From Burkholderiaceae bacterium (GTDB lineage: Bacteria > Pseudomonadota > Gammaproteobacteria > Burkholderiales > Burkholderiaceae_C), in NCBI GenBank assembly GCA_024235995.1, contig JACKLI010000001.1, positions 3,100,001 through 3,164,000 on the forward strand: a stretch of DNA of 64,000 nt, written 5' to 3'. Below are positions 8,147-15,691 of the stretch, piece by piece. The notes below the pieces were generated by a model that made no database searches, was not told where the DNA came from, and worked only from the letters and a program-made list of their open reading frames with translations. Every line of letters begins with the position of its first letter. Positions within the stretch are counted from its first letter, which is position 1. The position numbers were made by a program, and so were the translations under genes.

Positions 8147-8614
8147 TTACGGGCGAATCGACGAGGCGTCGATCACGTCCTCTCTTGACACGTCCATCTT
8201 GCACGGACACGTCACGCAGACCGGTGTGATCTCGACGACCCACGAGTCGCCGTTTTCCCTCGGCAATGCCGGATGCCGCGTGATGCGGTACAGGCCGCTC
8301 GGCAGGTCGCACGCGTCCATCTTTGCAAGATCGGCGTTTCGGCCCTGATCCCGCGACCGCTGCTGCTCGCGGTTACGCTGCGCGTACTCGGGCCGGGCGT
8401 CGCGGTAGTCGCGCCAGTAGTCCTGATTGCGCTGCGACCACGCCTGCTGCGCGGCGCGCTGGTTGATCCGGTAGTCGGAATCGGACTGGAGCTTGGCCCG
8501 CTGCCATTGGCGCTTGCGGGCGCGCTGGCAGTCGGGCGCGGAACAGAAGGCTTGATCGGGAACTTGCGGGCGGGGTTCGAAGGGCTTGCCGCAGCAGGTG
8601 CAGTGTCGGGTCAT
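8147..8614 (-). CDS. putative zinc-binding mobile-element protein
   Basis: This 155-residue protein starts at ATG 8614 with GGAGA about 8 bp upstream. The N-terminus carries paired cysteines (CTCCGKPFEPR, FCSAPDCQRARKRQWQRAK) like a small zinc ribbon, followed by a highly basic, Gln/Arg-rich helix (YRINQRAAQQAWSQRNQDYW) and a C-terminal part with VCVTCPCKMDVS. The mix suggests nucleic-acid binding. Similar proteins occur beside serine recombinases in mobile elements, but I cannot name a function. Confidence 0.6.
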   Translation of the reverse strand: MTRHCTCCGKPFEPRPQVPDQAFCSAPDCQRARKRQWQRAKLQSDSDYRINQRAAQQAWSQRNQDYWRDYRDARPEYAQRNREQQRSRDQGRNADLAKMDACDLPSGLYRITRHPALPRENGDSWVVEITPVCVTCPCKMDVSREDVIDASSIRP

Positions 8615-8655
8615 CGTCGGGTCTCCATGCAAATCCGCACGGAAGCCGCAACCGA

Positions 8656-8722
8656 TCACCGTCGCCGGATGATCACGCGGGCGATCAGGCGCTCATGGGA
8701 GCGAGGCCGCGCGATTACTCAT
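8656..8722 (-). pseudogene. possible remnant of AbiEii toxin gene start
   Basis: Directly overlapping the stop of the AbiEi-like gene, ATG 8722 opens MSNRAASL and then meets a stop. Skipping one C gives a continuing HERLIARVI. This resembles the first 17 or so residues of AbiEii-type nucleotidyltransferase toxins, which normally overlap the antitoxin gene in this way. Nothing further is recognisable. The match is short, so this is an inference from position and a brief similarity. Confidence 0.3.
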
Positions 8723-9344
8723 GGGCGACCACTTCCATATAGGGCCGCATCACGTTGGCGACCCGGCACACCTTGGCGTACCGCCACAGATCGTCCGCCG
8801 ACGCCTTGCGCGCCCTCCAGGCATCTTTCAGCGCCTCCATCGCCACATCCAGGCCGATCTTGTTGCGGTGCTTGAAGCAGTCCACGACCGTCTTGGCCGC
8901 GCTGTAGACCCGCAGCGTCACGCCGTCACCCCGGTGTTCCTCGATGCCTGCTGCGTGGGCATCGCCCGTCATCTGCACCATCCTGATCGGCGGCCAATCG
9001 ATGCGCGGCGCGTGGCAGCCGCGCGGCATGGCGATCCAGACCTGGCGTGGCAGTTGGGTGGTCAGCCCGTGGAATTGCAGCGCGGTCAGCAGGCAGAACA
9101 CGGCCTGCGGCGCTTTGGCCGCCACCACCACGAGGCTTTCGTGTTCCGAGACCGGATGGCCGGGTAGGCGGTAGAGGCCGCGCCCGACCCGGTCCAGCAC
9201 GCCGGCGGCGATCAGGCGCGTCAGGATGACCCGTGGTGCGTCGATGGCGTCCAGATCGCTGGCGCGCAGCAGCCCCTTCTGGCTGGCCAGATCGAGCACG
9301 CGCTGGCTGTGGGTGTCGGCAGACATGGCAGGGGCATGTTCCAT
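8715..9344 (-). CDS. AbiEi-type antitoxin / transcriptional regulator
   Basis: About 209 residues from ATG 9344 (GAGAG upstream); ATG 9326 is an alternative start. The N-terminus is a winged helix (SQKGLLRASDLDA, then LTRLIAAGVLDRVGRGLYRLP), the autorepressing domain of type IV antitoxins of the AbiE family. The rest (SLVVVAAKAPQAVFCLLTALQFHGLT, YSAAKTVVDCFKHRNKIGLDVAMEAL) is the conserved AbiEi antitoxin domain. In intact systems an AbiEii nucleotidyltransferase gene overlaps the 3' end. Here only a possible stub is present, so the antitoxin appears orphaned. Confidence 0.8.
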   Translation of the reverse strand: MEHAPAMSADTHSQRVLDLASQKGLLRASDLDAIDAPRVILTRLIAAGVLDRVGRGLYRLPGHPVSEHESLVVVAAKAPQAVFCLLTALQFHGLTTQLPRQVWIAMPRGCHAPRIDWPPIRMVQMTGDAHAAGIEEHRGDGVTLRVYSAAKTVVDCFKHRNKIGLDVAMEALKDAWRARKASADDLWRYAKVCRVANVMRPYMEVVAHE

Positions 9345-9416
9345 ATATTCTCTCAATGTAGCATTTTGGAGAAAATTGGGAACATCGCACGGCTGGATGC
9401 GGTGATTAGCCGACAC

Positions 9417-9493
9417 ATTCGCCGCACATCACGCGGAGAATGACTTGCTCTTGCGGCGAATAAGGTGTTTAATCTCCGCATGGATAGCGGAGA
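9417..9493 (+). promoter_or_regulatory. two inverted repeats at the fic start
   Basis: ATTCGCCGC (9417-9425) and GCGGCGAAT (9453-9461) form a perfect 9-bp inverted repeat with a 27-nt spacer. Immediately downstream TCTCCGC (9473-9479) and GCGGAGA (9487-9493) form a 7-bp inverted repeat whose 7-nt loop holds the ATG of fic. A further GCGGAGA lies near 9433. The set looks like operators, or a start-codon hairpin, for the fic gene and perhaps the divergent AbiEi gene. Confidence 0.5.
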
Positions 9494-9644
9494 AAAACTC
9501 TACATCTGGAAGGCCGACGACTGGCCGAAATGGCGCTATGACCTGTCGGCGCTCACTGGACCGTTGACCGAGGTCAGCCGCGCCCAAGGCGTGCTGCTGG
9601 GCCGTCTGGCCGACGTGGGCATGGCGCTGCGCGATCAGGCCAGC
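9480..9644 (+). pseudogene. Fic protein, N-terminal fragment (cut by IS)
   Basis: From ATG 9480 the frame encodes YIWKADDWPKWRYDLSALTG and a following helical stretch. This is typical of the N-terminal DUF4172 domain of Fic AMP-transferase proteins. It runs into the left end of IS copy 2 after about 55 codons. The catalytic Fic motif (HxFx(D/E)GNGR) is therefore absent, and it is not found beyond the right IS end. The start codon lies inside a short inverted repeat. Confidence 0.7.
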
Positions 9645-9750
9645 TGTTGATTCATTTCCAAAGCTGGGCCATTTCGGGACGCATTCACGTTGAAATTTGA
9701 GCCACGTTGCCGCTCTATCCTGCTGAATTTTTCAGCACGGGGGAGCAGGA

Positions 9751-11286
9751 GTGATCAACGTGAGCACATTGAGCAAGTTACGCCGCCTCGTGCTGAGGCA
9801 GGACGTGTCGGTGCGCGAGGCCAGCCGGCGCCTGGGCATCTCGCGCAACACAGCCACCAAGTGGCTCAAAGACGGGCAGATGGCCGAACCCCGATACCCG
9901 CAGCGGGTGTCGGGCCCCAGCATCCTGGATCCGTACAAGGAGCAGTTGAGCCAATGGCTCAAGGCCGATAGCCATCGCAGCAAACGCGATCGACGCGGGA
10001 TCAAGGCCATGTTTGAGGCGCTGCGCGCGCAGGGCTACAGCGGCAGCCGAGGGCCGGTCTACGCCTTTGCCCAGCGCTGGCAGCAAGAGCAAGGCAACGC
10101 TGCGCGTGGTGCGGGGTTCGTGCCGCTGAGCTTCGAGTTGGGCGAGGCGTTCCAGTTCGACTGGAGCTGCGAGTACCTGTTCATCGGCGGGCTGCGCCGC
10201 CGCCTGGAAGTGGCACACACCAAGCTGGCGGCCAGTCGCGCCTTCTGCCTGGTGGCGTACTACAGCCAAGCGCACGAGATGCTGTTCGATGCGCACGCAC
10301 GGGCGTTCGCCCTCTTCGGTGGCGTGCCCCGGCGGGGCATCTACGACAACATGAAGACCGCTGTGGACAAGGTCGGCCATGGCAAACAGCGCAGCGTCAA
10401 TGCACGCTTCGAGGCGATGACCGGGCACTACCTGTTCGAGCCGGAGTTCTGCAACCGGGCCGCCGGCTGGGAGAAGGGGGTCGTGGAGAAGAACGTTCAG
10501 GATCGGCGCAAGGACATCTGGCGTGAGGCCAGCGAGCGGCGCTGGGGGACGCTTGGTGAACTCAACGACTGGTTGCAGCAGGCCTGCGTGAAGGCCTGGG
10601 CTGAGATGAGTCACCCGGAATGGACTCAGCTCACGGTGGCCGATGTCTGGCAGGACGAACGTGCTCGTCTCATGCCCAACCCCCGTGCGTTTGATGGCTA
10701 CGTGGAGCAGCCGGTACGGGTCTCTGCGACCGCACTGATCCACTTCCAGCGCAACCGCTACAGCGTGCCGTGTGAATGGATTCATGCGGTGGTCAGTCTG
10801 CGGGCCTACGCGGATGGCCTGCTGGTGGTCGGGCCCGATGGGCGACAGGTGCGCCTGGCGCGCAGCTTCGAACGTGATCAGACGCTCTACGACTGGATGC
10901 ATTACATCGCGCTCATCGAGCGAAAGCCCGGCGCGCTGCGCAACGGCGCGCCCTTCAAGACCATGCCCGAGCCACTGCAGGAAATGCAGCGCCAGTTGCT
11001 GCGCCACAGCGGTGGCGACAGGGTGATGGCGCAGGTGCTCATGGGGGTGAGCCTGCATGGACTGGAGGCCGTGGTGGTGGCGGTAGAGCTGGCGCTGCAG
11101 TCCGGGCGGGTGAGTGCCGAGCACGTGCTCAACGTGCTCTCGCGTCTGAAGGAGCAGCGCGTGCCCGAGCCACCGGTGGCCACGATGCTCAAGCTCAACA
11201 CGCCGCCACTGGCCAACCTGCAGCGCTACGACGCACTGCGCAACGTCCAGCCTCATGAGGCATCACCGGAGTCCGACCATGCATGA
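9751..11286 (+). CDS. istA: IS21 transposase IstA (copy 2)
   Basis: Identical in sequence to the copy 1 protein: 511 residues, N-terminal HTH, DDE residues Asp137, Asp199 and Glu246. No frameshift or stop is seen, so this copy could also supply transposase. It overlaps istB by 8 bp as in copy 1. Confidence 0.95.
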   Translation: MINVSTLSKLRRLVLRQDVSVREASRRLGISRNTATKWLKDGQMAEPRYPQRVSGPSILDPYKEQLSQWLKADSHRSKRDRRGIKAMFEALRAQGYSGSRGPVYAFAQRWQQEQGNAARGAGFVPLSFELGEAFQFDWSCEYLFIGGLRRRLEVAHTKLAASRAFCLVAYYSQAHEMLFDAHARAFALFGGVPRRGIYDNMKTAVDKVGHGKQRSVNARFEAMTGHYLFEPEFCNRAAGWEKGVVEKNVQDRRKDIWREASERRWGTLGELNDWLQQACVKAWAEMSHPEWTQLTVADVWQDERARLMPNPRAFDGYVEQPVRVSATALIHFQRNRYSVPCEWIHAVVSLRAYADGLLVVGPDGRQVRLARSFERDQTLYDWMHYIALIERKPGALRNGAPFKTMPEPLQEMQRQLLRHSGGDRVMAQVLMGVSLHGLEAVVVAVELALQSGRVSAEHVLNVLSRLKEQRVPEPPVATMLKLNTPPLANLQRYDALRNVQPHEASPESDHA

Positions 11287-12094
11287 CGTCATTGATGCCC
11301 TCAAAGCGCTGGGCCTGCACGGCATGGCCAGTGCCTGGCCGGAGGTACTGGGCACCGCCCGCATGAAGTCGCTGGATCATGAGGCCGTGCTGCACCAGCT
11401 CATCAAGGCCGAGACCGCTCAGCGTGAGGTGCGTTCCATGGCTTACCAGATGCGCGTGGCGCGCTTCCCTTCGCACCGTGACCTCGCCGGCTTTGACTTC
11501 GCCCACGCGCAGCTCGACGAAGCACTGGTGCGCCAGTTGCACACCCTTCGCTTCGTGGAGTCGGCGCACAACGTGGTGCTGGTTGGTGGCCCCGGCACGG
11601 GTAAAACCCACCTGGCCACGAGCCTGGGGATCGAGGCCATTCGCATGCATGGCAAGCGGGTGCGCTTCTTCTCAACGGTGGAGCTGGTCAACGCCCTGGA
11701 GCTGGAGAAGGCGCAGAACAAGGCCGGGCAAATGGCGCACCGCCTGATGTACGTCGATCTGGTGATCCTGGATGAACTGGGCTACCTGCCATTCACGCAG
11801 TCGGGCGGCGCGATGCTGTTCCACCTGCTCTCCAAACTCTATGAGCGAACGAGCGTGGTGATCACCACCAACCTCACCTTCTCGGAGTGGAGCAGCGTCT
11901 TTGGAGACGCCAAGATGACCACGGCCTTGCTTGACCGGCTCACGCACCATTGCCACATCGTCGAGACGGGCAACGAGAGCTGGCGATTCAAGCACTCCAG
12001 TGCCGCTGGCGCGGCTCCCCCAAAGCAACGCCCAAAGAGCCAGAAAGGAGATCGAAAAACAGCAGACCCGATAGACTTATCCACAACCGAATAG
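11279..12094 (+). CDS. istB: IS21 helper ATPase IstB (copy 2)
   Basis: Identical to the copy 1 protein: 271 residues with Walker A GGPGTGKT at residues 103-110 and Walker B in LVILDELGYLPF. Intact and coupled to istA through an 8-bp overlap. Confidence 0.95.
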   Translation: MHDVIDALKALGLHGMASAWPEVLGTARMKSLDHEAVLHQLIKAETAQREVRSMAYQMRVARFPSHRDLAGFDFAHAQLDEALVRQLHTLRFVESAHNVVLVGGPGTGKTHLATSLGIEAIRMHGKRVRFFSTVELVNALELEKAQNKAGQMAHRLMYVDLVILDELGYLPFTQSGGAMLFHLLSKLYERTSVVITTNLTFSEWSSVFGDAKMTTALLDRLTHHCHIVETGNESWRFKHSSAAGAAPPKQRPKSQKGDRKTADPIDLSTTE

Positions 12095-12166
12095 TCAAAG
12101 AATCCATCAACCCAGTGGCTCAATATTCAACGTGATCACTGGCTCAGTTGTGCTGATGAATCAACA

Positions 12167-12200
12167 GCCGGACTTCTTGCTGAAGGGGTTGAGTTTCATG
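12167..12200 (-). pseudogene. first codons of an unknown gene cut by IS copy 2
   Basis: On the minus strand ATG 12200 has a good ribosome site (AGGAGA, 8 bp upstream) and encodes MKLNPFSKKSG before running into the right IS terminus. The preceding ATPase gene ends about 70 bp upstream, so this was probably the next gene of the same operon. Too little is left to identify it. Confidence 0.45.
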
Positions 12201-12270
12201 GTGGTGATCTCCTGATCAGGGTTGCGGGAAACGGGTGATGTCCAGAAGCTGGACGGGATGCAGGCCGGAG

Positions 12271-14070
12271 CTATCCACGGTGTTCTCCGTATCGAATACC
12301 GCCCATGGATGAAGGAACACCGGGCGGTGTGGCGTGTTGGGTGGTCTGCGCGATGCGCCACAGCGCGCCATCGCGCCCGTGGCCCAGATGGCTGATGTCG
12401 ATGCCCTTGGCGCGATACGCCGGAGCAATGCGCCGAAGCTGGTCGGCCAGACCCTTCGGCGAGCGCGGCCAGGTACTACGGTCGGGGATACCGAAGTTGC
12501 CAAGCAGGTCGTAAAGCTGCCCGGCCGTACCCTGCCAGTTCAGCGGCGTCAGGCGCTCGGCGATGTACTTGTCCAAGGCCTGCGCGACGGCGTTGCTCTC
12601 CAGCGCCCGGTCGATGCCCGCACGCACCAGTTCGGCGTATTGCCGCTGGAACTCGCCCGCCTCGAAGCCCAAGGCCCGCGCCACCGCTTCGCCCAGCCGT
12701 TCGAAATCCGCCATGCGCTGCTTGCGCGCCAAGGTGACCGTCGGCAGGATCGCCAACGCCGAAGCGAACAGGTCGAGCAGTCCGGCGAACACGCGGGGAC
12801 GGTCGCGCTCCCATTGCGCCTGCGCATCGGCGTCGTCACGCCGGGCCTCCGGCGCAATGGTCGGCAGATCGACGTGAATCACCCGGTCGATCAGGTCGGG
12901 CCGCGTGGCGACCACGGCGATGCCGTTCAAGGCCACCGGTCGCTTCGTCTCCATGACGTGCTCCTCGCCGTTGGTGTAAAGCTGTCGCGCCGCGAAGCCG
13001 CCGCCCGTGGACAGGGTGCAGAGCGCATCCTGCTGCTCCGGCGTCAGACCAGAGAGGTTTTCGTAGGAGACGAGCCAGTTGTTGGCGGCGGCAACGAAGA
13101 TGTCCTCGACCGTCTTGGGTCGTCCGCGCAGCATCACCTTGTTCGGGTCGATCAGGCTGCGCAGCACGGTTTGCGTGGTGGACTTCGCTGACCCCTGCTC
13201 GCCGACCAGTTCCAGCACCGGAAACGGCGTGTCGGGACGCCAGCCGTCCAGCAGCCACGCCAACACCAGCACGCGGCGGTTCGGCGGGATATTGGTGTGC
13301 CGCCAGAGCAGGCTGATGTCGCCGTTGGCCGCAGGCATCGGCAGCGGCCGCATCGAGGGCGGGCGGGTGAACAGCACCGGGGATGCGGCGACCACCCGCC
13401 AGCCGCGCGGGTTCACTTCGACCGCCTGCCAACGTTCATCGCACAGGTCGATGACGTAGCCGTCCTGCCAGCGCACGGCACGGACGTGGACCTCGATGGA
13501 GTCGCCGTCGTTGATGCCGGCCGCCGACAACGTGGCCAGCGCCGCCTTCATCGTGGTGTCGGTGACACCGGCCTGCCGGGCGCACCAGTAGGCGGCGCGC
13601 AACCAATCTTCGAAGCCGGAGGATTGAACACGCCAGACCTCACGGCGATCCGGCATCGGGATGACGGCCACGGCCCGACGGTCGGCGTCATGGTGCAGTT
13701 GGCACTGGGCGCGGGCCAGCGCCACCAGTTCGTCCAGCGTCGAAGATTCTTCGGTACCCTCCGATTCCCCGCGCACGGCGGCGTCCAGTGCCGTGATGGA
13801 ACAGGCGGGATTGAGCTTCTTGGCCTGCTGGCGCAGTCGCTGGTAGGCGGCGACGTCGCGGCAACGCAGCGCGCAGAGCGCGGCGATCACCTCCGGTTCG
13901 AAGATCGCACCGACATCTTCCGGCAGGCGGGCGAGCGCCGCTTCGACGACGGCGAGCGCGTCAGGTGCGCCAGCAGCATCACAATCGTCACCACCATCAC
14001 CGATGTGACGGTCGTGATGGTGGTGACGGTCGCCCTCTATTGTTGAGGTCGCCGAAAACGAAGGTGCCAT
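12271..14070 (-). CDS. P-loop ATPase, putative mobile-element helicase/primase
   Basis: This 599-residue protein starts at ATG 14070 (GAGGG 6 bp upstream). Residues 1-35 are unusual, with a His-rich run (DRHHHHDRH) encoded by a DNA hairpin. A Walker A motif GEQGSAKST lies at residues 290-298. It is followed by WLVSYENLSGLTPEQQDALC and RPDLIDRVIHVDLP, an arrangement resembling D5-like or DUF927-like helicases of phages and integrative elements. The C-terminal 100 residues look like a DNA-binding region (AGQLYDLLGNFG, GLADQLRRIAPAYRAKGIDI). The likely role is replication of the element. It is preceded by an AlpA-type regulator 12 bp upstream. Confidence 0.65.
   Translation of the reverse strand: MAPSFSATSTIEGDRHHHHDRHIGDGGDDCDAAGAPDALAVVEAALARLPEDVGAIFEPEVIAALCALRCRDVAAYQRLRQQAKKLNPACSITALDAAVRGESEGTEESSTLDELVALARAQCQLHHDADRRAVAVIPMPDRREVWRVQSSGFEDWLRAAYWCARQAGVTDTTMKAALATLSAAGINDGDSIEVHVRAVRWQDGYVIDLCDERWQAVEVNPRGWRVVAASPVLFTRPPSMRPLPMPAANGDISLLWRHTNIPPNRRVLVLAWLLDGWRPDTPFPVLELVGEQGSAKSTTQTVLRSLIDPNKVMLRGRPKTVEDIFVAAANNWLVSYENLSGLTPEQQDALCTLSTGGGFAARQLYTNGEEHVMETKRPVALNGIAVVATRPDLIDRVIHVDLPTIAPEARRDDADAQAQWERDRPRVFAGLLDLFASALAILPTVTLARKQRMADFERLGEAVARALGFEAGEFQRQYAELVRAGIDRALESNAVAQALDKYIAERLTPLNWQGTAGQLYDLLGNFGIPDRSTWPRSPKGLADQLRRIAPAYRAKGIDISHLGHGRDGALWRIAQTTQHATPPGVPSSMGGIRYGEHRG
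13987..14027. repeat. 14-bp perfect hairpin in 5' end of ATPase gene
   Basis: GTCACCACCATCAC (13987-14000) is inverted at 14014-14027 (GTGATGGTGGTGAC) with a 13-nt loop. It lies inside the first codons of the ATPase gene. It is related to the larger hairpin at 15244-15301; both are followed by TATTGTTG(A/T)GGTCG and an A-rich CGAAGGT block. Confidence 0.65.
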
Positions 14071-14082
14071 GACCAGCCCTCG

Positions 14083-14289
14083 TCAGCGCGACTGGTCGAT
14101 CAAGGCGCGGATGTCCTCGGCGCGCCAGACCGTGGTCTTGCTGCCGAGCTTGACACCCTTGGGGAATTTTCCTTCGCGCACCCCGGCCCACCACGCGGAG
14201 CGGCTGATCGGGATCAGGGAAAGGATCTGCGGCAGCCGGAGAAAGCCGGTATCGGGCAGAAGCGGACGGGAGAGTTTCATGGCGAGCAT
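14083..14289 (-). CDS. AlpA-family regulator / excisionase-like protein
   Basis: This 68-residue protein starts at ATG 14289, or at ATG 14280. It is a single winged HTH of the MerR/AlpA type: FLRLPQILSLIPISRSAWWAGVREGKFPKGVKL, then TTVWRAEDIRALI. Such proteins regulate integrase or replication genes of cryptic prophages and integrative elements, or act as excisionases. It sits 12 bp ahead of the ATPase gene, so the two are probably co-transcribed. Confidence 0.8.
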   Translation of the reverse strand: MLAMKLSRPLLPDTGFLRLPQILSLIPISRSAWWAGVREGKFPKGVKLGSKTTVWRAEDIRALIDQSR

Positions 14290-14390
14290 CCGTGGTCGTT
14301 TCGGGATGCTCGCTATTCAATGCCACGATTCGCCGTGGCGGTAGAACCGCTGCGCGCACAGGAATCACGCTGCGCGCAGCGTGACGGTCG

Positions 14391-15116
14391 TTATCCGCTG
14401 TCGCGCTGCCGGCGATCCTCGAATATCCAGTTCCGCACCGTGGCCGAAGATCGGAATACCTGCGCACCAATGATCTTGGCCGCTGCATCAATGCTGTTGT
14501 ATTTCCCGTTCCAATACAGTTCCAGCGCGCGGGCCTTGGCTTCACGGTTCGTGGCGTGCCGGATGTCGGCGGCTTTGCGCCCGCCTTGGGATTGGGCGCG
14601 CTTGACCTCGTGCGCGACATCGGCGGGCGGCGTCAATCCCTCGCGCCATGCACGCTCGACGACCGCTTCCACCGACTCCACGTCCGGCAGCAAATCCGCG
14701 AGCAGCACGGCTTCCCACGATTCCATCAGCGCGGCGGCCACGGGCACACCGAGGACACCCGCCGATTGATCGCCCACGGCATCGATGACCACACCGAGCT
14801 TGTAGAGTGCCAGCACGCGGTAGCAGTCGCGGAAGCCGAACGGCGTGCCGTCCTCCAGCGCGAACATCTTGTGGTGTTCGATGGCCCGCATCAGCCAGTC
14901 CAGATCGCGTTCGTCGTCGCGCGCGGAACTGTCCTCGCCCAATGCCACGGCCTGCTGAATCGTCGCATCGATCCACGCCAGCAATTCCCGCAACTGGTCG
15001 TCGTCGAAACGAACCAATTCCTCCTTCGCCAGCACGACGATGCGGATGGCATTCGGCAGCGCCAGCAATTGTTCCAGCGACGTGCGCAGAGCCAGGGCGA
15101 GGAGTTCGGGATTCAT
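14391..15116 (-). CDS. uncharacterised mobile-element protein
   Basis: This 241-residue, mostly helical and acidic protein starts at ATG 15116 without a clear ribosome site. The C-terminal 60 residues (NREAKARALELYWNGKYNSIDAAAKIIGAQVFRSSATVRNWIFE) look like an HTH unit, so DNA binding is possible. It precedes alpA on the same strand, separated by about 100 bp. I do not recognise the family. Confidence 0.55.
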   Translation of the reverse strand: MNPELLALALRTSLEQLLALPNAIRIVVLAKEELVRFDDDQLRELLAWIDATIQQAVALGEDSSARDDERDLDWLMRAIEHHKMFALEDGTPFGFRDCYRVLALYKLGVVIDAVGDQSAGVLGVPVAAALMESWEAVLLADLLPDVESVEAVVERAWREGLTPPADVAHEVKRAQSQGGRKAADIRHATNREAKARALELYWNGKYNSIDAAAKIIGAQVFRSSATVRNWIFEDRRQRDSG

Positions 15117-15243
15117 CGCCGATCAGTCTACCGGCGAAGGTCGTCCAGCGCCGTCCGAGAATGGGCACGGTCGTCGGCTGCGGTGCAATGCAGGCTTGGC
15201 GACCCCGCAGCCTGTTTCCGGCGAGCCATAACAATAGGCGGTG

Positions 15244-15301
15244 ATCGTCACGACCATCACCATCATCACGTTGCCCGCCTGCCGGTGATGGTCGTGACGA
15301 T
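15244..15301. repeat. 18-bp perfect inverted repeat (large hairpin)
   Basis: ATCGTCACGACCATCACC (15244-15261) is exactly inverted at 15284-15301, with a 22-nt loop. Outside the arms, TAACAATAGG (about 15229-15238) and CCTTATTGTTG (about 15315-15325) continue the symmetry imperfectly. The right side, with its CGAAGGT tail, is closely related to the hairpin at 13987-14027. Confidence 0.8.
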
Positions 15302-15419
15302 GGTGATGGTCACTCCTTATTGTTGTGGTCGGAAAAAACGAAGGTCGCCCGAGGCGAAACGGGTCCTCCTGCGGAAAGAGCAATACGGGGGGCGCGAGCG
15401 CGGCGCTTCGCTACTGTCA

Positions 15420-15474
15420 GGGTGCGAACCGAGGTTCGCACGGTTCGCGGTTCGCACCCGTGGCCGGGGTTCGC
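15420..15474. repeat. GGTTCGC repeat cluster
   Basis: Five GGTTCGC units in mixed orientation lie at 15424-15430 (inverted), 15433-15439, 15442-15448, 15449-15455 and 15468-15474. The outer part forms a 12-bp perfect inverted repeat, GGGTGCGAACCG (15420-15431) with its inverse at 15448-15459. Such spacing is iteron-like or operator-like. Confidence 0.6.
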
Positions 15475-15691
15475 GGGCTGACGTCCCGAAAAACGGTGAT
15501 GGTCGGGAACGCAGCACCCGCGCGGCCTTGCGGCTCATTTCGACGCCCGATCACGCCCAATCGGTGAACGTGGCGGTGGGCCGTGACGGCAAACGATCAA
15601 CCCCTTCGGCCAGCGCCGAAAGGGTATCCGGAAACTGGACACCCCGGGTGGCCTCCAATGGCTGGAGGTCACCACGTCGGAGGATTCGGAA

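Larger units (their letters stand above)
9645..12166 (+). mobile_element. IS21-family insertion sequence, copy 2 (2,522 bp)
   Basis: This second copy has the same orientation and length as copy 1 and shows no difference where compared; encoded proteins are identical. It begins TGTTGATTCAT at 9645 and ends at 12166. The left flank (CCAGC) and right flank (GCCGG) do not form a target duplication. The left end truncates fic and the right end truncates a minus-strand gene. Identity between copies suggests recent transposition, and direct copies offer a substrate for deletion of the 2.2 kb between them. Confidence 0.95.
15117..15691. other. gene-free block with hairpins and iteron-like repeats
   Basis: About 575 bp without a convincing gene between two minus-strand genes. 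It holds an 18-bp perfect inverted repeat (15244-15261 and 15284-15301), a GGTTCGC cluster (15420-15474), and a CCCGA...TCGGG palindrome around a GGTGATGG motif (about 15485-15508). A minus-strand frame at 15123-15383 is His-rich only because it reads the hairpin. The layout suits a replication origin, transfer origin or control region of the mobile element. That role is inference. Confidence 0.5.

Noticed and set aside
7400..8188. 262-codon plus-strand frame over the truncated recombinase
   Set aside because: It is antisense to the clear serine-recombinase domain and begins inside the IS end.
12334..13191. plus-strand frames opposite the P-loop ATPase
   Set aside because: Antisense shadows: low complexity, rich in Arg/Gln/His, no start signals.
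15123..15383. His-rich minus-strand frame over the hairpin
   Set aside because: The histidines come from reading CATCAC hairpin DNA; no ribosome site and no wider similarity.
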